Source of the DNA: Tricholomella constricta
Lineage: Eukaryota > Basidiomycota > Agaricomycetes > Agaricales > Lyophyllaceae
Direction: 5' to 3'
Length of the DNA: 64,000 nt
Assembly (NCBI GenBank): GCA_013368375.1
Contig: JAACJP010000003.1
Location: 372,001 to 436,000, forward strand
Numbering within the stretch: position 1 is the first letter of the stretch; every line of letters starts with the position of its first letter. Below, piece after piece: positions 52,905 to 63,095 of this stretch. The translations under genes and the position numbers were made by a program. The notes under the pieces were generated by a model. It ran no database searches, was not told where the DNA came from, and saw only the letters and a program-made list of their open reading frames with translations.

Positions 52905-55877
52905 CTATGACTCCATCACTGTGTCGGGGTCGGTGGGGTTGGATTCCACCGGACCCTGGCTAGTGGTAATCACTGCCAGTGATAGAGGCCCTGTGAGGGC
53001 CGACACGGGGTCCACTTGGGTTTCGGTAGCTCCTATTGGAGCTGCCACGACTGTGGAGGGTGTCGCGGGGGCAGGTGTGAGTGCCGCCGGGTCCGCCATT
53101 TCGACGTTGGTAGACGTCGATCCCGATGGAGCAGGAATGTGCAGGTCCGGAGGGGGAAACTCCCCTCTCCGAACACGGAGTTCTCGGAAATGTGGGTCTT
53201 CACCCACAAACATCCATTCCACGCTGGATAAACAATCCAGCCCCTCGTTCTGAAACTCCAAGCGCATTAACGTTTGAATGCGCGTGATGTCGTCGGTAGT
53301 GGGATGGTACCACCCGTCCCATTCCGGAATGGCGGGTGGCACGCCCAATTGATCGAGTCGACGAACGCGATCGTCGTCAACATTGTGGAACAGGTCCTTA
53401 TGAGGACCTGCAGTAGAGTAGTTATGGTCTAAATAGTGTAGACCATAAGTATAGCTGTGGTTTATCCAACTAATTGGAATACCACTGTTAATAAGGTGTT
53501 GTAGGACACCTTGTTCCGTCAACCGCCCTTCGGGAGCGGTAGGTTGGATCCGAGGGATAATAACCTCGGGTCCGGTAATCGGCGTGAACGGCCGATCAGG
53601 GTTGGCCTCGTTATGGGCCGCCACCGCTTCTGCATAGAAGTATGGCCGTGCGGTAATGGTTGCGAAAATTCGCATAAACCATGCCCGCATACTATGAGTT
53701 ACTGGCGACAATACGTTCGCCAGTAAGTAGCCCCAGGTCCCGCGACGATGAACGCGGAACCGGTAGTCCATTACGATACCTCCATATTGGTTCTTAGAAC
53801 CAATACGCCCATGGTGAATCATATGTCGACACCAATGTTCGACATCCAATGCATGAGCTGGGCCGGGTTGGGGGAGACCAGCTCCTCGTGTCGGCTTGTC
53901 ATGCCGATATTCGAATGCTTTACCCGGCCTTCTAATGACCGGGGCATTCCAGATGGGTGACCGTTCACTGAACGGTCGTGAGACGCTGCGGAATTCGTCC
54001 ATGGCTGCACGAGCCATGGCTCGGTCGCGCAAGTGAGGCGCAACCGATAGGGTGATCCGACGGAATTCTCTGAAGAGCATAAAGGCCTCGGCCCGCTCTT
54101 CATCCCTCACCCCATGGCGTCGGTTATTGATCAGCTCATAGAGCTGATCAACTTCACGGGGGTTCATTGGGAACCCTCGTGGTGCGACGGCATACAGCCG
54201 TCCATCTGAGGGACGGGAGTTTTGTCCCGTCCCTAGCTCGCTCTCTGAGACGCGAGCTGCTGTGCCTAGCGCAAAGGCACGATTCTGGGCGGACGACACA
54301 TATACCGTCCGCGACACCATATCCCAGAAGCGGTTGTCCCGCTCGTGGCGGCCGTTGATAAAGACCACCCCAAGCTCTTCAGGGATCCGTCCCGGCGCCT
54401 CCTTCTCAGCTTTGCGAGCCATATTCTCGCGATGCTGCTTTTGCCCGGCAGCCTTCTTCTTGCTGACGGGTTTCTCGTCGTCGGAGGACTCGCCGTAGTC
54501 CGACTCGTCCATAAATTCGGCGTACGGGTCAGACGCCTTTTGTTTGCCTTTGCCCTTTGGCGGAGGCGATGGGGGCTGCACCATCGTAGTGGGTGGTGCA
54601 GGCGATGGTGCCGGCAAGGTATACTTGCCAACAGGTTCCTTCTTTTGGGAACCTCTCTCTGGGTTCCGTACCCGGCTTTCTCCCGGGGTCGGTAGTGGGA
54701 GTAATGCTCCCGCTGTCTGTTGCTGTTGCGGTGCCTGCACCGCGGATGTCGACGATGTCGACGCCCTTCGTTCGACTTCTCGAGCCGGTAAGGGACGCAC
54801 TTCGCGCGTCCCTCGGTCCTCGCGACGCTCCTCTCGTTGAGGACCATAATCAAGTGGGCGCTCATCACGCCACACTTCTTGGTCGGGATGGCGGTCGAAC
54901 CGCCGATACTCTTGTTCCGGGCGTCGTTCCTGACGCCTGGGTTCATATAAGGTGCGTTCTTCTCGCCGCACCTCGGTCTGCTGTCTTTTCATGGGTCGGG
55001 ACGATGGTCCCTCCCCGCGATCTGGCGACGCCACTGCCGGTCGCTTTTTTGCCAGGCTGAGTTGCTCAGCCATGGCCGACTCTCTCGCCTTCACGCGTCT
55101 CAAGTCCGCGCGAACTCCATCGTACGCATCAAGCAGCTGGGTTACAACCAGCTGCGCCATTCCGTCGTCCAAGAAATCACAAAACTCGCGGTGAATACCC
55201 GCGTCTTCCAATCGGTCCAAGATAGACGAAAGGAGACCATCATCTGCGAATGGTCTCCTCGAACTTGACGCAGACGACGCTGCGCGATCGTCTGCCGGCC
55301 TCCGCGAACTCGACGCAAACGAACCTCTTTGTTCGTCTGCATATGGCGCGGCATATTGCCGCGCCGGTTCGCTGCGCGCCACTTGCGCCGGTGGAGTAGG
55401 TGTTTTTTGACGACTTTGGTCGTCCACCTCCATTTTCTCTGACTCGTTGTACCGCGTATTTTGCGGTACGATTGGGGCGGGCATTTGGGGGTACCACGTC
55501 GGTGGTGGGTACCCCATGAAGCTCTGCATTGATGGCATATGTTGATATGCCATCGACGGTGGGTAGAACCCACCCGTCTGTGGTTGTTGCCCCTGCTGGG
55601 GCGGTTGGCTCATGTGGCCAACCATAGGGTATAGTTGTTGCCCCTGATGGGGCGGTTGCCCCTGGTGGGGCAGTTGGCTCATGTGGCCAACCGATGGGTA
55701 TTGAAATGTTTGGGGCTGCACGCCCATATAGGTTGGGGGCGGGGGCGCGCTTTCCGCGCGTCCCTGCACCTCCTCCCCTTTTGGACTCGATCCCGAGGCC
55801 ATATTTTGATAGTCGGTGCGGCTGTCGCCGCCCCGAGTCGCGTCGTTGCTTGAGTTTGCTCCTGCGGTTGGGTACAT
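52905..55877 (-). CDS. Gypsy-2 extra ORF (ORF3), 990 codons, unknown function
   Basis: Lies 124 nt downstream of pol on the same strand, in another frame, where envelope genes sit in some elements; it shows no signal peptide or membrane helix and is not env-like. Residues 1-150 are Pro/Gln/Gly-rich with repeated GHMSQ-PPHQGQ-type units. Residues 200-280 form a helix with coiled-coil character (ILDRLEDAGIHREFCDFLDD, LLDAYDGVRADLRRVKARES). An Arg/Glu-rich part follows, then Pro/Lys-rich sequence with a possible nuclear signal (KPVSKKKAAGQKQ). Residues about 480-900 look globular, with ARRIPEELGVVFINGR-like start, HALDVEHWCRHMIHHGRIG, YRFRVHRRGTWGYLLANVL and NHSYTYGLHYLDHNY. I recognise no known domain. 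It is intact over 2973 nt, so it was kept under selection until recently. Confidence 0.8.
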   Translation of the reverse strand: MYPTAGANSSNDATRGGDSRTDYQNMASGSSPKGEEVQGRAESAPPPPTYMGVQPQTFQYPSVGHMSQLPHQGQPPHQGQQLYPMVGHMSQPPQQGQQPQTGGFYPPSMAYQHMPSMQSFMGYPPPTWYPQMPAPIVPQNTRYNESEKMEVDDQSRQKTPTPPAQVARSEPARQYAAPYADEQRGSFASSSRRPADDRAASSASSSRRPFADDGLLSSILDRLEDAGIHREFCDFLDDGMAQLVVTQLLDAYDGVRADLRRVKARESAMAEQLSLAKKRPAVASPDRGEGPSSRPMKRQQTEVRREERTLYEPRRQERRPEQEYRRFDRHPDQEVWRDERPLDYGPQREERREDRGTREVRPLPAREVERRASTSSTSAVQAPQQQQTAGALLPLPTPGESRVRNPERGSQKKEPVGKYTLPAPSPAPPTTMVQPPSPPPKGKGKQKASDPYAEFMDESDYGESSDDEKPVSKKKAAGQKQHRENMARKAEKEAPGRIPEELGVVFINGRHERDNRFWDMVSRTVYVSSAQNRAFALGTAARVSESELGTGQNSRPSDGRLYAVAPRGFPMNPREVDQLYELINNRRHGVRDEERAEAFMLFREFRRITLSVAPHLRDRAMARAAMDEFRSVSRPFSERSPIWNAPVIRRPGKAFEYRHDKPTRGAGLPQPGPAHALDVEHWCRHMIHHGRIGSKNQYGGIVMDYRFRVHRRGTWGYLLANVLSPVTHSMRAWFMRIFATITARPYFYAEAVAAHNEANPDRPFTPITGPEVIIPRIQPTAPEGRLTEQGVLQHLINSGIPISWINHSYTYGLHYLDHNYSTAGPHKDLFHNVDDDRVRRLDQLGVPPAIPEWDGWYHPTTDDITRIQTLMRLEFQNEGLDCLSSVEWMFVGEDPHFRELRVRRGEFPPPDLHIPAPSGSTSTNVEMADPAALTPAPATPSTVVAAPIGATETQVDPVSALTGPLSLAVITTSQGPVESNPTDPDTVMES

Positions 55878-56001
55878 GTTGTGGTTGTTGGTTGAAAATT
55901 TGGTTCACGTCCTAGCGCCAAAACATATTTAACCTTCTGTCATAACTTTTGATGGTTATGTAATTTTTCTGATCGCCGTGATCACATGACCGCGCCACAT
56001 T

Positions 56002-59000
56002 CTAGGTTTGTCGCGGCAACCTCGATGCGCTGCCCACCCCTTGCAATTCCAAGTAGCGGTCCAATGCCGCTAACTTGTTACAATTGTTGTGCGATTCCCA
56101 GGTGGTGTCACCTAGACTCCACCTAACTTGGTATTCCACTTTATTATTTTGGGTCCATCTATGGCCCAAAATCTCTTCGACAAACCATTCGTGATCGTCC
56201 GGCGCCCCAAAATCATAGGGCTCCGGGTGAGTTCTATTCGGGAACATTGCATCGTTTGTTGCGTAGTATGGGCGCAGCAGCGATATGTGAAATGTTGGAT
56301 GTATTCGACGCTCCATAAGCGCCGTAGGTAATTCCAGCGTATAGTTCGACGTGTCTGGCATGGCCTTCAATACTTTGTAGGGCCCGACGAATTTCGGACA
56401 TAATTTCCGGGCGCGTCCCTTGGGGAGGTTCAAGTTCTTGGTAGATAAATATACCAAGTCACCCCCCTTTATTTCCGGACCAGTGGATCGACGCCTGTTT
56501 GCCTCGCGCGTTTGAAATACGCGCGTTTCGATTATAGCGTCATGCGCCTCCGCTATGTTCTGCAATGCGCGTTCAGCGTATTCCCGAATTCCCTTTGGTA
56601 TTACGCTGTCTGAGCGTATCTCTTTCAACATGGATGGCATGTATCCACCATTCAACTCAAATGGAGCGAACTTGGTGGTAGCCGATACGCTCGCATTTAT
56701 CGCAAACTCGGCCATGGGTATACGATCTACCCAATCCTTTTGGTCATGCCGTACAACGGCGCGAAATATCTGGCCAATACTACGATTGGCGCGCTCCGTC
56801 TGTCCATCCGTCTGAGGGTGGAAAGATGTCGACATTAGAAGCTTAGCTCCTAATAATTTATGTAGTTCGCGCCACCAGCGCGAGGTAAACTTAGAGTCTC
56901 GGTCGCTTACGATCGAGCTTGGAAGGCCATGTAACCTGACGATTTCCCGTAGGTATACCCATGATAATTGGGCTGCCGTCATCGTCGTATGTATGGGTAT
57001 CATATGCACCATACTCGTCATACGACAAATTACTACCCATAGGTAGTTATATCCCTTTGATTCTGGAAATGGACCGATAAAGTCCATTCCGATAGAATCC
57101 CAAGGCTTAGTGGGTACTGGCAGGGAATGTAGTTTCCCTAACGGTTTCTGATTTGACGTCTTGATCTGTTGGCAATACTCGCACGTTTTACAAAACGTAC
57201 GAACAGTCGTGGCTAGTGATGGCCACCAATACCATCGTCGAATATATTCAGTAGTCCGTTCGGCACCGAAATGGCCCATAGTTTTATGGGCTTGCTCAAC
57301 AATTGACGTGATGATCTCGGGTTCTCGCGGTATGCATAGAACGCTATCATTTATAGCGTTCGTGGTCCAAATCAGATTGTCTTTCGTAGTGAACGTACGA
57401 AAGTCCGTTGGGTTAGTGAGAATCACTGAAAAAAGTTTGTCCTTTGGGTATCCCAGGATAACGTCGTTACGAATCTTTTCGTCCGTTTTGTCTGGGGGAG
57501 GGGCAACTGTGTCCCTTCCGAGGACCATATCTCCAACCGTACGTTCCTGTTCGGTTGGCCTCTGGCTTTTTTGAAGGTGTGACGATGGTCCGGATGCGAT
57601 ACTTGGTGCCGCAGCCTCCATTATCTGGGCTTCTACATCTCGATCCTCCTGGCGTTCTTGAAGACGCTTGCTTCGACGTATTTCTACGTCCTTCATCGCT
57701 CGAATTTCAACTACTTTTTCCACGATTTCATGGTATCGTGGTACTGGTAAATCTTCACCAGTAGGATCGATTCTAGCATCGGCAGCTACGAAGTCGTGGA
57801 CGTCGTAACGATCGTGATGGTTATCGCTCTCGAAATATCGCGATAGGCAGTCGGCGACTTTATTCAGTTCGCCTTTCACATAGGTAATGTCGAAGTTAAA
57901 TCGCGACCTGTATTCCATCCATCGACGCTGCCTAGGTGATAAATTCACCTGGGTCTTAAAGAATTCGAGGGCTTTGTGGTCGGTAATGATGTGGATTTTA
58001 TAGCCCACAAGTTTATCCTCCCACTTAAGTAATGCTTCGAGGATAGCTAAGGTTTCGAGTTCATGCACGGCGTAATTCTGCTGTGCATTCGTGAATTTTT
58101 TGGACATGAATCCAGCCGGCTGAGCTTGGATCCACGTAGGTCCTTGACCATACATCGCGCCGACGCCTGACTTGGAGGCGTCACATATAATCCAAATTGG
58201 TTCGTCTGTCTTCGGTTGAATAGGCCGAATAATTGGCGTCGTGCAACATATATGCTTTATCATTTCAAAGCATCGTTGATGAATTGGTCTCCAATAGAAT
58301 GGCGACCCATTCTCGGTCATCGCCATTAGTGGCCCAGTGTACGCGGATATATCTGGGAGGAATTGACCCAGATAATTAACCAGTCCAACGAATCGCTGTA
58401 TATCGTTGTAATTCCGTGGAACCCTCCAATCGCGAATCCGTGCCAATTTATCGGCGTCAGGGTGAATTCCTTGGTCGTCGATTATATGACCAAGGCAATC
58501 GACGCGATCCGAATATAGTTCGCATTTCTTCCACTTCAAATAAAGGGACTGTTCGCGTAATCGTTCGAACACTACTCGAAGATGATCTTCATGTTCTTCG
58601 ATGGAGTTCGAAAATATGAATATGTCGTCCAAGTACACATGCATAAATTTCCCAATGACGTCCCGAAAAATTGACGTCATTAATCGTTGAAATGTTGCGG
58701 GGGCGTTACAGTCCCCGATCTGCATTATGTTGCTAACGTACGTTCCCGCTATCGTTGCAAAGGCGGTCTTGTGTACGTCCTTCTCGAGGATGCGTACTTG
58801 TTCGTACGCATCCGTTAAGTCAATTTTGGACCGTATTTTTCCCCTAGCGACATCTTCGCGAATAACTTCCTGGTCTGGCAAGGGCGTAACGTCCTTGATC
58901 GTGTTATCGTTACGCTGGCGTGCGTCCAAGGGTGTTCTCAGGGAGCCGTCTTTTTTCGGGATACATAGCAGCGGCGCTGCTTGCTTCACCGAACGAGGCT

Positions 59001-59901
59001 CCCACCATTTAGAATCCGTATACCGATTGACCTTCGCGTAGAATTCCTCGCGAAGGGACATTGGGCACCTCGGCGCGTGGTACTGGTACTGTTTCTCATC
59101 GTCGACGAGAGTAATCTCGTGATTGACTTCCCGCCAGGGTGGTAGCTGTTGTTTCGTACCACCCACCATATCTTCGAATTCGTCATGCCATTGCTGTCGA
59201 AGTCGTGGATAATCTTCCGCGGTAAGGCCTCCATTGGGTGCCTTACCTTTTCCGTTCACCGTTCTTGCAGCGCGAATGTGCGCTGTGTCTTTATTGCTGG
59301 GTTTAACATCAAACCTAGCTCGTAGTTTTACGAGAGCAAAGTCACTCTCATCCTTCACTGGTAACCGATACAACGGCCGTTTAGCCCGTTGTATATTCAC
59401 CGGAAAATTCATTTCCGTTGGCTCCGATACTTCCTCAGGCCGTGGATTTCGGTACGCTTGTCCTCGCGTGCCTACATTTCTTCCTTCGTGAGCCCGCATT
59501 GACGCTATTACTGCGTTCCATTCTTGCGGCATCCGTGGGTCGAACATCCACTCATATTGTGGATGTGGGTTTGGTCTATCCCAAAATGATCGATTACTCG
59601 CATTCGTATACGGCTCTGATTCCGTATCCTTATCGGCCCCGCTCGTCTTACGCGCTTCATTATCGCGCTGGCGTTCTTCGCATGGCTCGTGAGTCCGTGC
59701 TCGTTCGTTCGAAGGCTCGTGTTGTGCCTTCTGCTGTTGTCGTTGGGGTTTTCTCTTCTTCGGAGGTGGCTTATCCCCCTCCTTAAGAGTTTCTTGAAAC
59801 TCTTCATCGGATAATAGAAGTGCTGGGTGATCCTTTGGTAGGCTGTTTATCGGCCTACCCTCGTTATCAGGATCATCATCATCTTCTACTGTGACTTTTA
59901 G
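56002..59901 (-). CDS. pol: Gypsy-2 Pol (RT, RNase H, integrase, chromo-like domain)
   Basis: The frame is open from the codon after the TGA (CTA, 59899-59901) to the stop at 56002, 1299 residues; the first Met is at 59547, so it is probably made by read-through from gag-pro. After a charged spacer come RT (CIPKKDGSLRTPLDARQRN, catalytic YLDDIFIF), RNase H (WIICDASKSGVGAMYGQG, YAVHELETLAILEAL, ITDHKALEFF), and integrase with zinc finger (HKTMGHFGAERT, CKTCEYCQQIK) and DDE blocks (IGMDFIGPFPES, VSDRDSKFTS, TDGQTERANRSIGQ). The C-terminus carries a divergent chromodomain (EWFVEEILGHRW, EYQVRWSLGDTTWESH). Catalytic residues are kept. Confidence 0.9.
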   Translation of the reverse strand, partial: LKVTVEDDDDPDNEGRPINSLPKDHPALLLSDEEFQETLKEGDKPPPKKRKPQRQQQKAQHEPSNERARTHEPCEERQRDNEARKTSGADKDTESEPYTNASNRSFWDRPNPHPQYEWMFDPRMPQEWNAVIASMRAHEGRNVGTRGQAYRNPRPEEVSEPTEMNFPVNIQRAKRPLYRLPVKDESDFALVKLRARFDVKPSNKDTAHIRAARTVNGKGKAPNGGLTAEDYPRLRQQWHDEFEDMVGGTKQQLPPWREVNHEITLVDDEKQYQYHAPRCPMSLREEFYAKVNRYTDSKWWEPRSVKQAAPLLCIPKKDGSLRTPLDARQRNDNTIKDVTPLPDQEVIREDVARGKIRSKIDLTDAYEQVRILEKDVHKTAFATIAGTYVSNIMQIGDCNAPATFQRLMTSIFRDVIGKFMHVYLDDIFIFSNSIEEHEDHLRVVFERLREQSLYLKWKKCELYSDRVDCLGHIIDDQGIHPDADKLARIRDWRVPRNYNDIQRFVGLVNYLGQFLPDISAYTGPLMAMTENGSPFYWRPIHQRCFEMIKHICCTTPIIRPIQPKTDEPIWIICDASKSGVGAMYGQGPTWIQAQPAGFMSKKFTNAQQNYAVHELETLAILEALLKWEDKLVGYKIHIITDHKALEFFKTQVNLSPRQRRWMEYRSRFNFDITYVKGELNKVADCLSRYFESDNHHDRYDVHDFVAADARIDPTGEDLPVPRYHEIVEKVVEIRAMKDVEIRRSKRLQERQEDRDVEAQIMEAAAPSIASGPSSHLQKSQRPTEQERTVGDMVLGRDTVAPPPDKTDEKIRNDVILGYPKDKLFSVILTNPTDFRTFTTKDNLIWTTNAINDSVLCIPREPEIITSIVEQAHKTMGHFGAERTTEYIRRWYWWPSLATTVRTFCKTCEYCQQIKTSNQKPLGKLHSLPVPTKPWDSIGMDFIGPFPESKGYNYLWVVICRMTSMVHMIPIHTTMTAAQLSWVYLREIVRLHGLPSSIVSDRDSKFTSRWWRELHKLLGAKLLMSTSFHPQTDGQTERANRSIGQIFRAVVRHDQKDWVDRIPMAEFAINASVSATTKFAPFELNGGYMPSMLKEIRSDSVIPKGIREYAERALQNIAEAHDAIIETRVFQTREANRRRSTGPEIKGGDLVYLSTKNLNLPKGRARKLCPKFVGPYKVLKAMPDTSNYTLELPTALMERRIHPTFHISLLRPYYATNDAMFPNRTHPEPYDFGAPDDHEWFVEEILGHRWTQNNKVEYQVRWSLGDTTWESHNNCNKLAALDRYLELQGVGSASRLPRQT

Positions 59902-60276
59902 TCATTCTCTTCGTTTCTCCAATGACCGATGGCGTCTAACTCGGCCATCGGTATCATCCATTTTTACTTTAGTCGCTGGTGTAGCGACTCCATTGACGAC
60001 AACTTCGTCACGGTTAAAGTCCAGCACGACGTTGTTTGCGCGCATAAACGGCGTGCCTATAATCACGTCGTATCGATCAAAGTTAGCAAGGTCCATGTAA
60101 ACCTTGCCTTTAAACCCTGGAAGAACGGCTTCCACCGTCGTGCCAAAATTTACTGTGGCCCGACTTCCTTTAGTTCCGAGCTGGAGGATTAATGGATCCT
60201 CCAACGGAAACACTCGAATATCGGCCACTTGAGCGAATGACGGCGTAAGTCCGGTAGTCGTACTCCCGGAATCCTA
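59902..60276 (-). CDS. pro: Gypsy-2 protease, between two in-frame stops
   Basis: In the gag frame, directly after TAG (60274-60276), the codons give DSGSTTTG, the aspartic-protease active site, so the stop sits one codon before the catalytic Asp. The flap and second strand follow (LQLGTKGSRATVNFG, YDVIIGTPFMRANNV). The 123-codon stretch ends at TGA (59902-59904) followed by CTA, after which the pol frame continues in the same phase. It can be made only if the TAG is read through or if the true codon was sense. Confidence 0.8.
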
Positions 60277-62988
60277 GAGGGTCCAAGCCTCATGTCCACC
60301 TACATTCATGTAGGTGACCAGGCACTCCTTGTCCTTTATCGGTACTACGGGACGAGCAATCTTGTCCCTACCCGTCCGCACTTTCACTTTACGACTTGGT
60401 GGTTTATCATTGCGTTCTTCTGACGCAATGACTTCTGTCATTGCAAACATACGCTCGGTCTCATCGTCCCGAGCATAGTATTCATTTTCGTAGACCTCCA
60501 TATCTACGAACTCATCGCCTTCGTCTTCATTGTCCGCCTCGGTCTCAGGGCGTCCATTGTCTCGCCCGTCCGGGTCCTCGGGAGAAGTATCTTCGTCGTC
60601 CGCCTCACTTGCTGCGTCAGGTGCCGCTGTACGTGCGGCCCGTAGGAACGCTCGCTGTTTCTTGGGCTGTTTGCAATCTTTTGCAAAATGCCCTAGTTTC
60701 CCACAATTAAAGCACACTTCCCCCGGGGGGTGGTTGTGATGACCGTGGTTTTTGGTTTGATCGTAATGCGGACGATCTCCCGTCTTCATCGCTGGTTTCT
60801 CGACGTGGAGCTTTTGCTCTCCACGTCCCGGTTGATCCTGATACGCTAGCTTGGCGTATGGTTTTTCATTAAGTGCGCCAGACACACGTCGAGTCCTGTT
60901 GAAATTGTTTTGTGGGGTGTTCACTCGCCCCCCATCTGGTTTCCGCGGTTGACTCGGTTGATTTCGCTGAGCGGTTATGTTCCGCTCAAAGTAATCAGCC
61001 GTCTTCTGGGTGGCTTGGTGTGCTAAGCCCACCGCTAGGAACTCTTGGACCGTGTTGATTTCGGGTGATAGCCCGTCATCGAATAATGCCTTCCGCATCT
61101 CACGCGGAAGTGTCTTGAGGAATTTCTCCAGGAACGTCCAATCGTCCGTTCTTGCTGCCATATTCATGGCATGGTCCACAAGGTCATCATATAAACCTTG
61201 TATTCCTTTGCTCGCCGAGTAAGTAACGGCATTAAAGTCGTTACGAGCATCTTGCATGGTTGAGGGTAGCACGAACCGGTCATACAATCCAAGTACGACG
61301 TCTTCAAACGTCCAGAACTGCTTCTCGCGGTTTACATGTATAACGTGGCGATTGTACCACTTTCGAGCTTCGCCATCGAGAAACTCGGATGTTATCAGAA
61401 CGCGCTCTTGGTCGCGTTCTTCTCCTCCAAACTGGCTTACTGCCAGCATCACGACGAGGCTCGACAGCCATTCTTCAAGGTCGCCGAACTTTGCACTTCC
61501 ACTATAAGTGCCTACGGACTTTGAGTCCGCACGCCGAGATTTCATCCCGTCCGGAAGCGACAGTCGTACCGACAAACGCTCGTGCATTAATTGATGCAAT
61601 CGCTCATGCATCTTAGTTTTATGCTGCTCTCCGGCAGCATGTATTCCGTCCGCAATTGATTGACTCCGGCGGATCGGAGCAGGCATTGAATAGCCTCGAG
61701 TCTGAGCTCGAGGCTGCGCATATTCCGCGGGTTCACTTATTCGAACCCGCATGTCTCGACGACCGTTAGCTATCGCCGTCGACTTATTCTTTTCGACGGC
61801 TTCCAATCCAGTTACTAACCCACCATCCGACCCTTGAGTTTGCGAGGCCCATTGCCTCGCCATCTCATCCACAGGCATATGTCCTTCAAAGACGACTCCT
61901 TGGTCGTCATAATTCGTGAACTTGCTCCGTGATAGATCAGCATTTCTCAGACGCTGGTAAGCGATCCGGTTGTTCCACTCTTTCGCTAATGGAACACGGC
62001 CATCCTTAGCCTCCGGAGGTACTTGAATAGCTGGCACGCTTTCAGTGCCAGCTAGTTGCGAATTCGTGTCCTTACGCTCAGTGGGTGGGTCTAATGTAGA
62101 CTCACTAACAGGGGCCCATCGGGAACCTTGTGGTTGCGCAAGGTGCTCTTCGCGAGTCATTCTTTCGCGTTTCGCTGCCGCGGCCCGACGACGATAATCG
62201 TCGTCAGATTCTCCTAACTGGCGCGCTTGGTGCAGCGCAGATACTGCCATAGCAGCCTCATCAAGAGGCTGGTTCGATCCCGAGGCCACTGCTTGCGGGG
62301 TGAAAAGGTCATCCCAACGACCTTTTCCTTTGTTGAGCGGAGCTTTCTTAGGTATAGGAGTCCCAGCGATCGAGCTGACTGCTGAATTCGAAGTTCCCTT
62401 AGGGTACTTCTTCCTGTATTCCGTAACTACTACGGACAGCGCTTCCAAGTATCGGTCGGCATACTCCTGTACGACCATTTCTGCAACGGACTGTGCTCCG
62501 GTTGATCGTAGAACGAGCCTATCCGCTCGTTCCTCTAGTCGTCTTCGTCGATGTTCGCTAACAACATCAGTGGTATCCCAGAATTGCTTCACTTTTAGCG
62601 CCAGCAATTCCCTATCGCTGGCTTCTTCTTCATTGGCCTCGGGGTCGGACAAGTCGTCTTCGTCCGACTCCATCTTGACTATGCTCAGGGTGGACGCCCC
62701 GAACGCTCTACTTGACAGACGGCTGTCTGGCCATCTGCTTCCTGCCGTGGGGCCAGGTCGATATGACCTGGCCAATTCGTCGGCCAAGCTCCCCGGCACA
62801 TTGGTGCTTGCTATCGGCCAAGGTTCCTCCGATTCTAATCCTAGTGTATTCTGCGCTGGTGGACTTTGTCCACCAGCGACTGATCCGACTTCCACTGGTT
62901 GCAGTGGAAGTTGTGATGGAGGATGCGCTGCGAGCGCATCCTCGAGGACCGGAGTTCGGCTCTTTCCGGATGTGGGAGTTGGTGTCAT
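60274..62988 (-). CDS. gag: Gypsy-2 Gag
   Basis: 904 codons, long for a gypsy Gag. Start at 62988 (MTPTPTSGKSRTPVLEDALA). A disordered, charged first half (ESDEDDLSDPEANEEEASDR) precedes the capsid-like region with FGDLEEWLSSLVVMLAVSQF and YSASKGIQGLYDDLVDHAMN. One zinc knuckle, CFNCGKLGHFAKDC, lies at about residues 752-770, followed by an acidic C-terminus. The frame stops at TAG (60274-60276), one codon before the protease DSG. Confidence 0.9.
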   Translation of the reverse strand: MTPTPTSGKSRTPVLEDALAAHPPSQLPLQPVEVGSVAGGQSPPAQNTLGLESEEPWPIASTNVPGSLADELARSYRPGPTAGSRWPDSRLSSRAFGASTLSIVKMESDEDDLSDPEANEEEASDRELLALKVKQFWDTTDVVSEHRRRRLEERADRLVLRSTGAQSVAEMVVQEYADRYLEALSVVVTEYRKKYPKGTSNSAVSSIAGTPIPKKAPLNKGKGRWDDLFTPQAVASGSNQPLDEAAMAVSALHQARQLGESDDDYRRRAAAAKRERMTREEHLAQPQGSRWAPVSESTLDPPTERKDTNSQLAGTESVPAIQVPPEAKDGRVPLAKEWNNRIAYQRLRNADLSRSKFTNYDDQGVVFEGHMPVDEMARQWASQTQGSDGGLVTGLEAVEKNKSTAIANGRRDMRVRISEPAEYAQPRAQTRGYSMPAPIRRSQSIADGIHAAGEQHKTKMHERLHQLMHERLSVRLSLPDGMKSRRADSKSVGTYSGSAKFGDLEEWLSSLVVMLAVSQFGGEERDQERVLITSEFLDGEARKWYNRHVIHVNREKQFWTFEDVVLGLYDRFVLPSTMQDARNDFNAVTYSASKGIQGLYDDLVDHAMNMAARTDDWTFLEKFLKTLPREMRKALFDDGLSPEINTVQEFLAVGLAHQATQKTADYFERNITAQRNQPSQPRKPDGGRVNTPQNNFNRTRRVSGALNEKPYAKLAYQDQPGRGEQKLHVEKPAMKTGDRPHYDQTKNHGHHNHPPGEVCFNCGKLGHFAKDCKQPKKQRAFLRAARTAAPDAASEADDEDTSPEDPDGRDNGRPETEADNEDEGDEFVDMEVYENEYYARDDETERMFAMTEVIASEERNDKPPSRKVKVRTGRDKIARPVVPIKDKECLVTYMNVGGHEAWTL

Positions 62989-63095
62989 CGGGTCTGGGTC
63001 TCGTGGGTTCTTTTGATGATGGTTGTTCTAAATGGAATGTGATTCTGCGTATGTCGTGGGTACGCAGCAATAGAAAGCAAGGTAGCTTAAAAAAA

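Noticed and set aside
54266..55908. Several overlapping ORFs in other frames of gypsy-2 ORF3
   Set aside because: ORF3 is longer and continuous; the alternatives are Arg/Pro/His-rich shadow frames.
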